From: Panopea generosa
Taxonomy: Eukaryota > Mollusca > Bivalvia > Adapedonta > Hiatellidae
Length of the DNA stretch: 64,000 bases
Assembly (NCBI GenBank): GCA_029582155.1
Contig: CM055897.1
Span: 93,261,829 to 93,325,828 of the forward strand
Reading direction: 5' to 3'
Shown here: positions 1-11,211 of the stretch, one piece after another
How positions within the stretch are numbered: the stretch's first letter is position 1
How the letters are laid out: each line of letters opens with the position of its first letter
Notes under the pieces: model-generated
The model's database searches: none
What the model saw: only the letters and a program-made list of their open reading frames with translations
What the model was told of the DNA's origin: nothing
Position numbers and translations under genes: made by a program

Positions 1-177
1 GGACCCTTTACCACCTCTTTAAAATTATCGTTCTCTATAACTAAGGAAGGTAAATGACCAATAATTTGGCTAAAAATAATCAACATTTCCCATTTTTCAT
101 TTTAATATAAAGTTTTATAACCCTTTTATCTGAAAATATAATAAAATATTGTTTTATTAATCTTAATAAACATTTTT

Positions 178-312
178 TTCGACCGGTTACGAAATGACCG
201 AAAAAGTGGTTACAAAATGACCGACATTTAAAAGTGGTTACGAAATGACCGAAAAAGTGCTTACGAAACGACCGGTTACGAAATGACTTGGTTACGGAAT
301 GACCGGATCCCT
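178..312. repeat. Short imperfect tandem repeat
   Basis: About six imperfect copies of a roughly 20-25 bp unit built around GGTTACGAAATGACCG. The spacing is irregular and some copies are changed (TTACAAAATGACCG, TTACGAAACGACC). The frames that cross it are repeat-encoded and are not called as a gene. Confidence 0.8.
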
Positions 313-2724
313 TCATAACTTACTTATTACACAATATAAATTCACAATTTTGGTACTGAATGAAAGGGTATGCATTTTGTCTTTACGGTTATAGTAAAAA
401 AATAACTTTATGAATAATATTTCATTTTTAAATTACGATCAATGTTATGTATATTTTCATTGAAATATTGCAAAAAAAAATTCAATATCATGAAACCCGA
501 AACTCAGATGTAGCTGGTCTCTGATGAGCATGAGACATTGAATAACCCCGTCGTCGTTATAAAACTGGAGAAGATCGACGTATAAGTCACCTTAATAATT
601 ACGGTATCAAGTATATGTTTTGGGACACATTTTAGTAAATATTTTTTTTTTTGCGTCAGATTGGTTTTTAAGTGCGTGACCTATAGACCGATAGGGTTAT
701 GTGTCAACAATTAAGTTTGCTTTTGATTGACAGATCTCAATTCCACTCTACAGGTATCACATGTGGATCGTAATCTTCTGTTCCTGCTCGCCAAAAAGCC
801 CAGAGCTAAGTGCGAAGGTAAACAAACAGTTAAACACACACTCACATGTGCTGTTTATGCGATAAGAAATCACAGGTGTCCATATTACTGTGAATTTAAT
901 TTGTAATCTTACGGTTCGTCTGCACTTAGGGTGACTAATAAAAAAAGGTAACGACGGTATCATATTACGGTACTCATTACGGTACTTTTTAAAACATGGT
1001 TATGGGGGCACTGATAGATTTATACATAATGGAACTGGCGAAATTGTATACTTCGAAGTATTTCTTATACCATGTATACTCATTTTTTTATGATTAACAA
1101 TGTTTTATGTCATTTTTATAGAGATTTCTAAGACCCTTCAAAGACTATAAAATGAGAAATTTGTGTGATCGTCTGACCAATGGTACTTTTTCCAGAAGAG
1201 ATTTTAAATCTTTACAAACACTGAGGCATTTTTATATGATGTTTTATTATAAAATATAGAGTTTTCTATGTAATGAATAAGTTATTTTCATAAATATGTG
1301 GGTATATTTGCACTTTAAACATCAAAATTAGATTGGTCATCGATCCGGTACCGAAATAACCGGTATTCGTCATATATTTTGCACGTCGTAATAAACACAA
1401 ATATCACACATATATGTATATACATGAATACAACAAATATTATATAAAGATAATATATATAAGTCCTTGCTGAATATGAAAATTGTTTATGTCTTTGTTA
1501 ACTGTCCTATATGTTATGAAATATTTTGAAATGCGTGAAATTGTACATCAGTAGTATAGTATGAGTTAAAATACTAGGTGTTTATTATTACATTTTGGTA
1601 AATTATTACATTTTGGTAAATTTCGACCGAGGTCGGTTTAAATCACCAAACTTCGCTCGGATGTATATCGTATTAATCGTATATTTATAATACAGGTAGA
1701 TAGGTCAATTATCCAACGCTATTGCGCGAAACACAATTAGCTTCTGCTCAAGGTAATCTGAATGCGAGCGAATGCGCGTCCGACCTCGGTTTTTTTAAAC
1801 ACGTAAAATACCGAAATAAGTACATTTAAGTAACTGTTAATCTTCATTTTTAAAAAAAAAAATTGATAACAACACTTTAATTATATACTAGGTAATAGAA
1901 TATATTTTGATAAATATAGATAGAGCGTTTATGTAGAATATATGTAATTGTTGTTGTCAAAACTAACCATTGACTCGAACATTAGCTGTATCGTTTACAA
2001 AGTTAAAAACATAGTCAACATAGCGTTTATTTAAACTTTTATTGAAAGAAAATATGATATAGAATACTTTACTCGCATAAAACTAATCATTTGTAAATTT
2101 TCACTTAAAAAAACCCTGTGTAAATGATTTTAAAATGCTATTAAATAATTGCCTTAATTGAATGAAGCTTTATTACAGATAAACTCTTTTAACGGCGTAA
2201 CAATAATAAATTGATGAAGTTGGGAATATATGACGAAATTAACTTAAAGATACAGATAACACCCCGTATCTATAATGGTATCGCATATCCACGACGATGT
2301 ACAAACGTATTAGATTCTATTTGTCTACGACAAAAGGGGTGTCAGGGTAAGGCAAAAAAAAATGTTGATGGGATTGAAGGTAATATATATATATTTATAC
2401 TACAGGTAGATAGGTTATTTATTCGGTACTATTGTACAAGACATAATTCGTTTTTGCTATAAACAATTAAATGCGCAACCAAGCTCGGATAAAATCAGTA
2501 ATTTTATACGCATGGAGGAATTTAAACTTGTACATATTTTGGGTATAATCTCGTTAATATGTCTATTCGTTTTGGTTCCGTGTATATATTTGTGCGTACG
2601 GAGAAGACATCACAACCTATCAAAAACATACTTCGTTTCTATCTAGCCGTATTTCTATGTAAAATATAGATTTGTAAATCAGTTGGCTTAGAAAACTTAA
2701 ACGTATTTGTGTGAATTTGTGTAA
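313..2724. other. AT-rich non-coding sequence
   Basis: No reading frame with recognisable content is seen. The stretch contains A/T runs and one dispersed repeat of about 90 bp, present near 1681-1772 and again, diverged, near 2391-2478. Both copies share the core TACAGGTAGATAGGT and an ACAcAATTaG-like segment. The remainder looks like ordinary intergenic or decayed repeat DNA. Confidence 0.5.
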
Positions 2725-2943
2725 ATGGAGGAAATACGTATAGTTTAAAGTAACAAGCTGCATCAGATTAACTTAAAGCAGGAGCATTTAACGGGAGAGC
2801 TTGAGAAAATAAAGGAATCGAGCGAGGCAATTGTACAGATTTTAACTCAACTTCAAGAACGTGATGAATCTGGAGATTCAATAAAACATAAAGATCTTAA
2901 AGACAAAGATTGGGATGAGGAATTAAATTTCAAACAAACATGA
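2725..2943 (+). pseudogene. Small coiled-coil-type ORF with an in-frame stop
   Basis: An ATG at 2725 opens a 73-codon frame ending in TGA at 2941. Codon 8 (2746-2748) is TAA. Downstream of it the translation is rich in Lys, Glu, Gln and Leu and reads like an amphipathic helix or coiled coil (for example LKQEHLTGELEKIKESSEAI), followed by a charged end (KDLKDKDWDEELNF). This composition is unusual against the surrounding AT-rich non-coding DNA, which suggests a decayed or recoded coding exon. I do not recognise the family. It lies about 0.7 kb upstream of the zinc-finger start, so the two could belong to one unit; that is inference. Confidence 0.4.
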
Positions 2944-3145
2944 TAAATATGTTGCTTTAAATGTGTTAAGCGCAACAAAAACATGAGAATATAGTTTATC
3001 TACAAAAGCGAAATAATTAAAAAAGTGTTGTCTACAAAATTAATATTTTTTTGTAAAGTATTAAACATTGATGATTAAAATGAACATCCTTTTTTAACAG
3101 TGAAAGTGAGATAAGATGTGATGTGTACATATTCTATGTCTATGT

Positions 3146-3264
3146 AAAAACTTCGTGGTAGCTTGCAGTATATGTAATACTCATGTCTTTCAAGTTTAAA
3201 TCTTGCGTACCTCCTCAAATCTGACTGAGGTTTTAGTTTTAACACCTCATTTAAATGAGTTAAC
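3146..3264 (+). repeat. Upstream repeat copy A
   Basis: First of two diverged direct copies (second at 3421-3554). Shared blocks are CTTCG/GTTCGCGGTA, a run near GCAGTATATGTAATACTCATG, CCTCCTCAAA and CTGAGG, and a terminal CTCATTTAAATGA-TTAAC. The ACCTCC..CTGAGG and TTAA..TTAA parts have local dyad symmetry. Lying just upstream of a TATA box, they could be duplicated promoter-proximal elements. Confidence 0.6.
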
Positions 3265-3420
3265 TCTACATTTCTAATGCATAGACTTTAGAAACAAGGA
3301 GTCAACAAAAAGTGGCAGAAGATTTACAAAACATAACACATTATTTTAAACTGATTTGATTACATTAAATAGCGTTACTAAAGAGAAATGTATGCAACTA
3401 ACAAAATAAAATGTGATATA

Positions 3421-3554
3421 AAAAGTTCGCGGTAACTTGGAGTATACTAGTATGTAACACTCATGTCATGTAACACTTCACTGAAATTTAACTCTTACGT
3501 GCCTCCTCAAACCTCACTGAGGATTTAGTTTAACTCCTCATTTAAATGAATTAA
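3421..3554 (+). repeat. Upstream repeat copy B
   Basis: Second copy of the repeat at 3146-3264, with a short internal duplication (ACTCATGTCATGTAACACTTC). It ends about 25 bp before the TATA box at 3581. Confidence 0.6.
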
Positions 3555-3580
3555 CTTCTTCCTGGTCATGTCAAATACTT

Positions 3581-3634
3581 TATATATATGAACTAAAAGC
3601 GAACAAATCATTCAGTAGCTTGCTGTCGCCGAGG
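3581..3634 (+). promoter_or_regulatory. Candidate core promoter of the zinc-finger gene
   Basis: TATATATAT at 3581-3589 is followed about 30 bp later by an initiator-like TCATTCAGT (3608-3616), then a short leader to the ATG at 3635. The spacing matches an animal TATA/Inr core promoter. AT-rich DNA makes chance TATA motifs common, so this is moderate evidence only. Confidence 0.4.
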
Positions 3635-3698
3635 ATGTTCGCCTGTGATCTTTGTAAAAAAGAGTATAAACGTAAATATAATATGCTTCGGCACAAGA
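3635..3698 (+). pseudogene. 5' part of a C2H2 zinc-finger gene, cut by OUTER
   Basis: The frame from ATG 3635 encodes about 21 residues: MFACDLC, a basic linker and NMLRHK. This gives C-x2-C-x12-H, i.e. a TFIIIA-type C2H2 finger lacking its last histidine. The sequence then enters an LTR at 3699. The missing H appears in frame at 36344 onward, on the far side of the retroelement, once one copy of the AAGA duplication is removed; the spacing becomes C-x2-C-x12-H-x4-H. The gene is therefore disrupted by a 32.6-kb insertion. Such fingers bind DNA or other partners; the specific role is unknown. Confidence 0.75.
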
Positions 3699-4662
3699 TG
3701 TAGCACTCCCGTGGTTGCATAGATTAAAGAACTCGAATTTTCAAACACACACATTTTATTCAGTTATAGTTTACAAGTCCGTGTTCTAATATAAAAACAA
3801 GTTCCATTAATTTTAAACATACAAACAATTCTAGTATTAAACAATTAGTCTCCTAGATGTAACCAACATCCTTCACTCTCAACGTTCCCGTTTCTTCCCT
3901 CCTGATACTAAAGTTTCTCGAGTTTATATAGGTTCGAGGAAACAAGAACAAGAACAAGAACATGAACAAATTTTATTCAGCATTAAGCAAACATAACAAA
4001 GTAATTAAAAGCTGATGCAATCCTTGTGAAACAAGCATGTGGTAAAATGTAATAAACAAACATAATGACAAATACATATAAGTATTGTATAATGCATAGC
4101 ATAAACTACTAGTATCTAATTAACCTAAATTTGGTACCTTTAACTAGTAAACAAAATAATCAACTTTGATTTATAAATCTGTTTAGACAATTAAATGCTG
4201 AGGTAATTGATTTTACATATTTAGTTGTTTAATCGGGGAACATTATGAAATCTATATCGTTACAATTAAAGTAACCGCATTCTTTAACTAGTAAACAAAG
4301 TAATTAAGTTTCGCTTATCAACCTATGCATACAACAAAGGGACAATTACTAATTAAGTTAATGCCGAGATTATTGATTTTACATATTCAGTTTTGTTCAT
4401 TAAGAATCCTTGAATATTGTGAAATGCACATCATAGACAAGGTAATTAGACTCATTCTTTAATTAATGATAATTAAGCCATGCTGAGATAATGGACTTCA
4501 CATATCCTGGATGTAACCCTTAAATTTTTGATCACCTGTTAGATAGAGAGTTTTGACCTGCTTTATAATAAACATAGTAATTACCTCATATCTGCAGAAG
4601 TCATTATCTCTGATGAGGCATTATCTGTACGGATATCAGTGCTCAGAGGTCATTATGTTACA
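3699..4662 (-). repeat. OUTER 3' LTR
   Basis: Begins TGTAGCACTCCCG and ends TATGTTACA (plus-strand reading), i.e. TG...CA ends. It matches 35363-36343 over most of its length, with large indels such as an AACAAG-rich insert near 3945-3995 and a segment near 35840-35890 present only in the right copy. Taken alone it would look like a solo LTR; the shared AAGA flanks show it is paired. Confidence 0.85.
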
Positions 4663-4672
4663 TCACTCCCAC
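4663..4672 (-). promoter_or_regulatory. OUTER polypurine tract, interrupted by E1
   Basis: On the minus strand GTGGGAGTGA immediately precedes the 3' LTR start TGTAACATAATG. It continues as GCGG across E1 once one CCAC duplication is removed (12806 onward). A purine tract abutting the LTR is the expected plus-strand primer of retroviral-type reverse transcription. Confidence 0.65.
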
Positions 4673-5184
4673 TGTCGCATAATCGACTCAACAACTCTTG
4701 TATATCATAAGTAAATTTTATTCACATAATTATAAAGTTCTCATAAGTTCAAAGTCACGAGCTAACATTTTTAAACTCGCTATTGCTCGTTTAAACTAAA
4801 CCTAGTCTAACTAACATCTTACTCTGACCGTGGCTCAAACTTAACTGACTGTCCTGTCTCTCCTGAAAAACCGTCTCTGAATGACTAAACAGCTATTCTA
4901 TCATTGGACAATTCTACATTACTATTGGTCAGTTGACCAATTACCGATCTTAAAGTCCAGACCACAATTAACTTTACAACAATACATCAAGATAACCATA
5001 GGTTACCATTTATCTTCTCATTAAACTGTCATCCTATCTCATTAAACCGTCATAGATTCAAGATTCAAGACTTCCTCACTTATACGTACAATGTTCCTCA
5101 ATACATACATATATCAATATATTTATTTATGTCAAATGAAGTATCTTCAATTCTAACATCTCACTAGCATCCCATAATGTTACA
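4673..5184 (-). repeat. E1 3' LTR
   Basis: TGTCGCATAATCG...CATAATGTTACA, 512 bp, nearly identical to 12290-12801. On the minus strand it starts TGTAACATTATG directly after the purine tract at 5185-5194. Confidence 0.92.
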
Positions 5185-5194
5185 TTCCTTCCAT
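5185..5194 (-). promoter_or_regulatory. E1 polypurine tract
   Basis: Minus-strand ATGGAAGGAA lies immediately against the 3' LTR start, as expected for the plus-strand primer. Confidence 0.7.
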
Positions 5195-7020
5195 ATTTAA
5201 GATAAAACATATATGTACTAAATTAAATGTATTTTTCTCTAATGTAGTCAGATTATTTTTTGTTTACACTTATCTCAGTTCTGCCACATACCTGAATACG
5301 GTAACTGGCAGTAATTAAGCGACAATTACTTTCTCTCTGAGGTGTCATACATAGAATATGCGTCAAACAGCGGATATGCCAATCAGTGATAAATCTCTAA
5401 TTACTCTAGAATTTCCGGGTTTGAGTTCAATCAAGATATGGCAATTATTTCTTGCTATCTAGTTAGTATATATATTTTCCAAATTCTGGATCTTATCATA
5501 AACACTTCATTGCTTAAGACAGAAGTACACAGATATACACTGAAGTAAGATTTTGCAATTTTTAACTTTAAATCACTTTGATTAGATTCTAAACTTGTGA
5601 CAATTTATTGTTTCTTCTATTATAATTTTCTACCTTGTTCTATCAAAACTGATATTTATTGTATAAATATTATACGCCCATATCAAATAAGAAAATATTT
5701 AATAGATGAATATATCTAAACTTCTATTTTATATTCTACTCTCTACTTTAATCAACTTGAAAACGGGAAAATTAAATTCTTGTAATTAAGAAACTCTACC
5801 TAAGCAATACTATCTTACCGAACAATAACAATAATAATCATGAAATCAATAACAGATAATAAATGTTCTTTGTAGTATAACTGATCATCTTATTATTGTT
5901 CATATGTCTCTTACTGCGTAGCCTTCATTGTTCTTCTTCGAAATATCTGTATAAGTTCATATTTGAAGTTTGCTGCTTAGCGTTCATATATTGAAATCAA
6001 CGTATCAAAACTACCGGAAGCCATTATTTGAATTTAATTTTGTAACACCGTACATTTAATATTAATTGATAACACAATTTTCCTTTTAACTTTGGAATTG
6101 AAATTTGTTTTTTTGTACAACACAATTTTCTGGACACATTAATTGATTTCTTAACACAAGACTTCACTATTGTTTAGAATTGGTTTTGCTGGTAAACAGC
6201 TGACACTGCATGTAGCCAGGAGGATAAGGCGTTGTTCATCTGGCTATTGTTAATCGCAGATAGATGTCCACAATATGCCCCGAGCTGGTGGAAGTTGTCA
6301 TCCTTGACAGGTTGGAAGACTTTGCCCTGGTAGAAGTTATCATCCGTGACAACTTAATGTGCTCCACAATCGTTGTTTACTTATGTGGCAAGGTGACATC
6401 TGTATGGCTGTCACGCTTGATTGACAGACGATTAAAATGTATATGAAGTACTTTCACTAAAATGTCGCCATGTTGACATAAAATTAATGGTACAGGGTAC
6501 CTTTGACAGTTTATCATTAAGCTAATGTTGTTTATAATGTTTCCCGTAGGTTCATTTTGGACAGTAATTACTGCCTTTGTCCAAACAATTGTTCTTGCTG
6601 TGACATGTTGACTGGTATCAACTTTTGACCGCTGGTGCCTTTATAATATAAAAGTTATTTACACAATAATGTCATTATATCGCCATGTTGATATATTAAT
6701 TTAATGACTGTTTTATGTAGTCATTAACTGGACACACGCACATTGTTAACAATATTGTAGGTTCGGTGCAGTTTTGAATAAACTGACTAGCAAAAATCTG
6801 TGCTTTCGAAGTTTCGAACCGCTTTGTGCTTAAAATGTGATCCCATTTCTACAAATACTAATTTTGACAAACCTCCATATTGCTTCTGATAATTATATCA
6901 TAGTCTTATGTCCCATATATACCACTTCGGTATACATCAATAATTAGTATTTAGAAAAAAAAACATAATTTACTTCTGTATATTTACAATAATTATACTT
7001 TATATAATTTTCTGCTCCCA

Positions 7021-7065
<45 letters not shown>

Positions 7066-7140
7066 TTCTCTGTTCCCCTTCAACCATAATAATATTTTCA
7101 AGTTATAAATGTTTTATAACTTACAAGCCTTTGTGTTTCC
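5195..7140 (-). other. E1 3' untranslated region
   Basis: Between the end of the E1 integrase tail and its 3' LTR. No env-like or other convincing frame is seen on either strand. It includes a GC-richer patch at about 6185-6450 and a (TA)n run of about 45 bp at 7021-7064. A short plus-strand frame near 6264-6446 has no recognisable content. Confidence 0.6.
7021..7064. repeat. (TA)n microsatellite
   Basis: About 20 TA units just downstream of the E1 pol end. Confidence 0.95.
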
Positions 7141-7656
7141 CTACAACATGTTTACTATTGATTTTAACAATTTCTTTGCACTAAGCGATTTCCTACGTCT
7201 AACTTGTCTCCGATACACATGTTTTGATGATATATTTCTTTGTTTTATGTTATTAATTGACATTTTAGCTTCATCGCTCATTTGGTTTACATTTGCCATA
7301 TCAGTCATATCTTGATTACTAATTGATTCATGCTCTTGGTCGCTTGTGCTACTTGCTGAAGCCATATTCAAATCAGACTCCTCAGATTTTATATCAGAAT
7401 TTTCCTTATTTTGATTTTTTAATCTCCTAGCTAACTCATATAATGGTATATCACTTTCATCACTGGAATTTAATCTTTGGTTTCTATACCGTTTTGTTAG
7501 ACGCTTGAATGGGGATTCTACTGGGATTTCAGAATCTGTTTCTGAGTCAGAACTAGCCGGAGGTGCAACAAATTGTTGTTTTCGGACTGGCCGGTGACTT
7601 GTTTGAGCCTCTTGAATGACCCATTCGTCAACATTTGCTTTAATTAACTGTGACAC
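7141..7656 (-). pseudogene. E1 integrase C-terminal tail (acidic/Ser-rich)
   Basis: A 171-residue open frame separated by a frameshift near 7700 from the integrase core. It begins with the end of the integrase C-terminal domain (QLIKANVDEWVI), then a Ser/Asp/Glu-rich stretch (SSDSETDSE, SSDESDIPLYELARRLK) and a basic, helical end finishing in KKLLKSIVNML. The same tail, with the ELxRRLK block, occurs in E2 and OUTER, so it is a conserved part of this family's Pol. No chromodomain is seen. Confidence 0.7.
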
Positions 7657-7694
7657 ATGCGCTTTTGTAGTTGACCCAGTTAATTGATTACGTA

Positions 7695-8555
7695 TTATAA
7701 AAGTGACAGGAGATCTTTTTCAGTAATTCTGTAAAAAGCATTCCAGTTTTTATCTAACTTTGAACTCTTTTTGTGGTTTTTATAAAATACCGTGTCTCCT
7801 ATTTTAAGTAAAACTTCTGACCTATTTGCATTTTTATATTCATTTTGTTTTTGTTTGGCCTTCTGCAATAGTTGGTGTACAAACGTAAATGCCTTATGTT
7901 GTTGTTCTAATACTATCTTATGAACATCTTCACCAAGGTATTTGCGCCTAGGGCTTAACAGATTATCGAGAGGCAGTGTTGGGTCTCTATTATACAGTAA
8001 TACAAATGGACTTAGCCCGGTCGCTCCACTGACGTTAAACCTAATTGCACTTAAAACTTGCGGTAAATACAGGTCCCACCTACTTGTGTTTTCACAAACT
8101 AATTTTGCAAGCATATCTTTTAGAACTCGATGATATCTTTCTATCTTACCATTTGACTCTGGGTGATAAAAAGACGTTTTAACATGGTGAATGTTTAATG
8201 CTTCCAGGGTTTCTTGGACAGAACGATTACAAAATTCGGTTCCATTATCTGACAAAAGTACAAAAGGCGTTGAATGCCTTGGGATTATCTCTTGGATAAT
8301 TATATGACTGATTGAATCTGCGCTTTTATCGCTCAGTGGAAAAGCCTCTGGCCAGCCACTGTATAAATCCATAAAACTTAAAATATATTTGTTGTTAGAC
8401 AGCGTAATTGGCAAAGGGCCAGTAATATCCATAGCAACCTTAGCGAAAGGGAAACTTTGTTGATCTGTGTCTTGAAGTGGAGCCTTAACAGCTTTCAGAT
8501 TTCTCTCTTTACATATTAGACAACTCCCTACATAATCACAAAGGTCCTTAAACAT
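7695..8555 (-). pseudogene. E1 integrase
   Basis: About 286 residues. It shows the CxxC half of the HHCC zinc domain at the N-end (CLICKER), then the DDE core: D in VAMDITGP, D in LSDNGTE, and E in the GKIERYH segment. These are the catalytic positions of a retroviral-type integrase, which inserts the cDNA into chromosomes. The frame breaks at its C-end, where the tail continues in another frame. Its N-terminal half-domain (HLANGHMG) lies at the end of the preceding segment, so the protein is split. Confidence 0.85.
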
Positions 8556-8594
8556 ATTTGGCCAGTAATATTTTACCTTGATGGTGTCAAAACA

Positions 8595-9572
8595 TTAATT
8601 GCTCCCCATATGCCCATTAGCTAGATGAAATTGATCCATGACATCAGCCCTCAAGTGATTAGGAATGAATAACTTAAGTTGGGGGTTTTCTTTTACATCA
8701 GATATGTAATACAATAATTCATCTATAATTATGTAATTATTCAAGACCTTTTTGACCGTTTTGCCAGTATTCAATTGTGCTATAATGTCAGTTATTACTT
8801 CATCCTTTGATTGTTCAGTGACCATGTTGAAAGACTCAAATGTTTTGACACGTTCTGTCGGTTCTTGTCTAAGGTTTAAATAAACACCCGTATATGCTCT
8901 TGTATTTAACTGATTTGTGTTTACAGTGTTTATCCGAAAACTACGGTCATTTACATCTTCTAATGCTATCTTCTCACTAGAACCTACCGCTAACGCTTCT
9001 GATTCTGGTATTCTAGACAATAAATCTGCTGAAACATTTTTACGACCTTCGATAAATTCAATCTTTGCGTTATATGCTGATATTGCTAATGACCAAAGCT
9101 GTATTTGTTTATTTTGATTTGGCGATTCTAAAACATATTTCAACGGTCTATGATCGCAAAATATTGTGAAAGTAGCTCCATATAGATAATGATCTAACTT
9201 TGACAGTGAAAAGTAAATTGCGAAACATTCTCTAACTATTGTTGGCCATTTTTGTTGTGTTTTACTTAATTTGTGTGACAAGTAATATATCGGCAACAGA
9301 TTACTACTATCTAAATCTGAAATACTTTCATCTACTGGTTGTGATAAGACACTTCCAATTGCAAAATTACTGGCGTCAGTATGTAAAACATATCTTTTTG
9401 CTGGATTTGGATGTGATAGTAGAGGTAATGAACCAAGACGTTCTTTTATTATTTCAAAAGCACTTTGACAGTTTTCATCCAATTTAAATCTTGCAAATTT
9501 CTTTGTCAATTCTATTAGCGGATTTGCTATCTTTGAAAATCCTTGAATAAATCTTCTGTAATAACCAGCCAT
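8595..9572 (-). pseudogene. E1 RT thumb, RNase H and integrase N-terminus
   Basis: About 325 residues. It opens with the end of RT (MAGYYRRFIQGFSKIANPL), then the RNase H domain with HTDAS and CDHRPLKY, the usual Ty3/gypsy arrangement, followed by a linker and the HHCC start (FHLANGHMG). RNase H removes RNA from the RNA:DNA hybrid. Stops or shifts at both ends separate it from RT upstream and integrase downstream. Confidence 0.85.
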
Positions 9573-9663
9573 CCCGATAAAGGATCTTACTTCTCTAACA
9601 GACGTAGGCGCTTTTAGTGTTTTTATTGCTTTGACCTTCCCTATATCTGAGCGAATACCATAT

Positions 9664-10202
9664 TCACTGATTAGAAAAACCTAGATAATTAACTTCAGCT
9701 TGTAAAAAATTGCATTTACTGATTTTGAGTTTCAGATCATGCATTCGTAGTTTGGTGAAAACCTTGTTGATATGTTCGTAGTGAGTTTCTAAATTTTGGC
9801 TATATATGAAAATGTCATCTAGATACGCAAAAGCATAACCTTCACACCCCTCTAATACTTTATTCATTAGCTCCATAAACACAGACGGACTCGAATGCAA
9901 CCCAAACGGAACAACATTAAATTCATACAAGCCTTTATGACAAACAAAAGCTGTCTTATGTCGATCTTTGGAATCTATAGGTACCAGCCACTCTTTAAAT
10001 CTAACGTAGTAAAGTATTTCGCGTTCCCTACCAACGACAATATATCATCTATTAACGGTATTGGATAAGCTACAGGTTTTAATATTTGATTAATCTTTCT
10101 ATAATCAACACATAATCGTTTCGTACCATCTTTCTTATCTACTAGAACTATCGGAGAACTCCATGCTGAGTTTGACCTTTGAATAACTTTAGCTTCAAGC
10201 AT
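9664..10202 (-). pseudogene. E1 reverse transcriptase palm/fingers
   Basis: Two adjacent frames (10202-9975 and 9930-9664). The first has LVDKKDGTKRLCVDYRKIN and YFTTLDLKSG (first catalytic Asp). The second has NVVPFGLHSSPSVF and AYLDDIFIYS, with an intact YxDD pair. A frameshift lies near 9940-9970. The region between 10203 and 10299 is readable as the usual DTGN..P..PYRIP RT entry, but only with shifts and stops. Confidence 0.85.
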
Positions 10203-10299
10203 CTCACTAATTGCTTTTATCTATATGTTTTCTATTGTTTATCTGGGTACGGTACGGTTTTGATTTAATCGGAGGGTTATTTCCTGTATCTAATGTCAT

Positions 10300-11211
10300 T
10301 TATGCTCCAATGGCTCTACCTAAATCTAAATCTGTTTTAGCAAATAAATCTGAATTTTCATGTAACAAGCTATGTATGTCGTCTAAATGTTCGCTAGGTG
10401 CCGTAATATTCTCACGATTAAACTTTTCAGTTATCACCTCTGACTGACATTTTATCTCATTTACTGAAGTAAATTTAGCATCTTTTAGTTTTTCAACTTT
10501 TGCAATCACACAACCCTTTCTTAGCCTAAGAGTTTTTTGTGAATTATTAATTAACATTACCGAAAATGTATGATCATGATTCAATTGAAGTACTGAATTT
10601 GAAACTACTAAACCTGGTTCTGAACTAACAAATCCTGTTTCTAACGGTCTTATTTCATAATCACAACGCGTTGGCAAATCTGGATTATATTTTAATTTTC
10701 CATTTATAACATTTATTGTTTGTGGTTTTAGAATGGTGGTAGATTTAAGTCTTACTATAGAAGATATATGTAAATCCTCTTCCATTTTTACGTAAATTCC
10801 TTCGATTCTTAACAAATTTAGATCAAAATAAACTCTAACCTTTTTCTCAGTCAAAAAATCTCTGCCTAATATCATTCTTCGATTCATATTTGGTACTACA
10901 TAGAAAGTATGACTAAATTTTTTACCTCCTAACTCAAAATCTAATTCATATGAACCATCAACAGATAATTTTCCGCCATTGACAGATTGTAATGCGATTG
11001 ATTTTTTGTTTAGTTTCGGTACATTGCGCAAAGAGTGATAAATTCGTCTATGTAATAATGAAATTTCCGCTCCAGAATCAACTAACGACCTTATTCTTAT
11101 CCCATTAGTTTTCAAAATGCATGAACATGGGCTGCCTGCAATCGAAATATTGTACGTAGGAATGTTCTCTTTATCTCTCTCCGTAACGGCCTGCTTATAC
11201 GAAGATAACAC
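10300..11211 (-). pseudogene. E1 protease and linker to RT
   Basis: About 303 residues. An aspartic protease motif LVDSGAEISLL (D-S-G) lies near residue 45 and a second conserved MNRRMILGRDFL near 120, then a linker to RT (HLDDIHSLLHENSDLF). Retropepsin matures Gag-Pol. The frame overlaps the end of gag and is in the -1 frame relative to it, at a slippery heptamer. It ends before RT because of small indels around 10203-10299. Confidence 0.85.

Noticed and set aside
3699-5184. Reading the two adjacent LTRs as solo LTRs or one compound element
   Set aside because: Each has a distant partner with matching ends and its own TSD (AAGA for the first, CCAC for the second).
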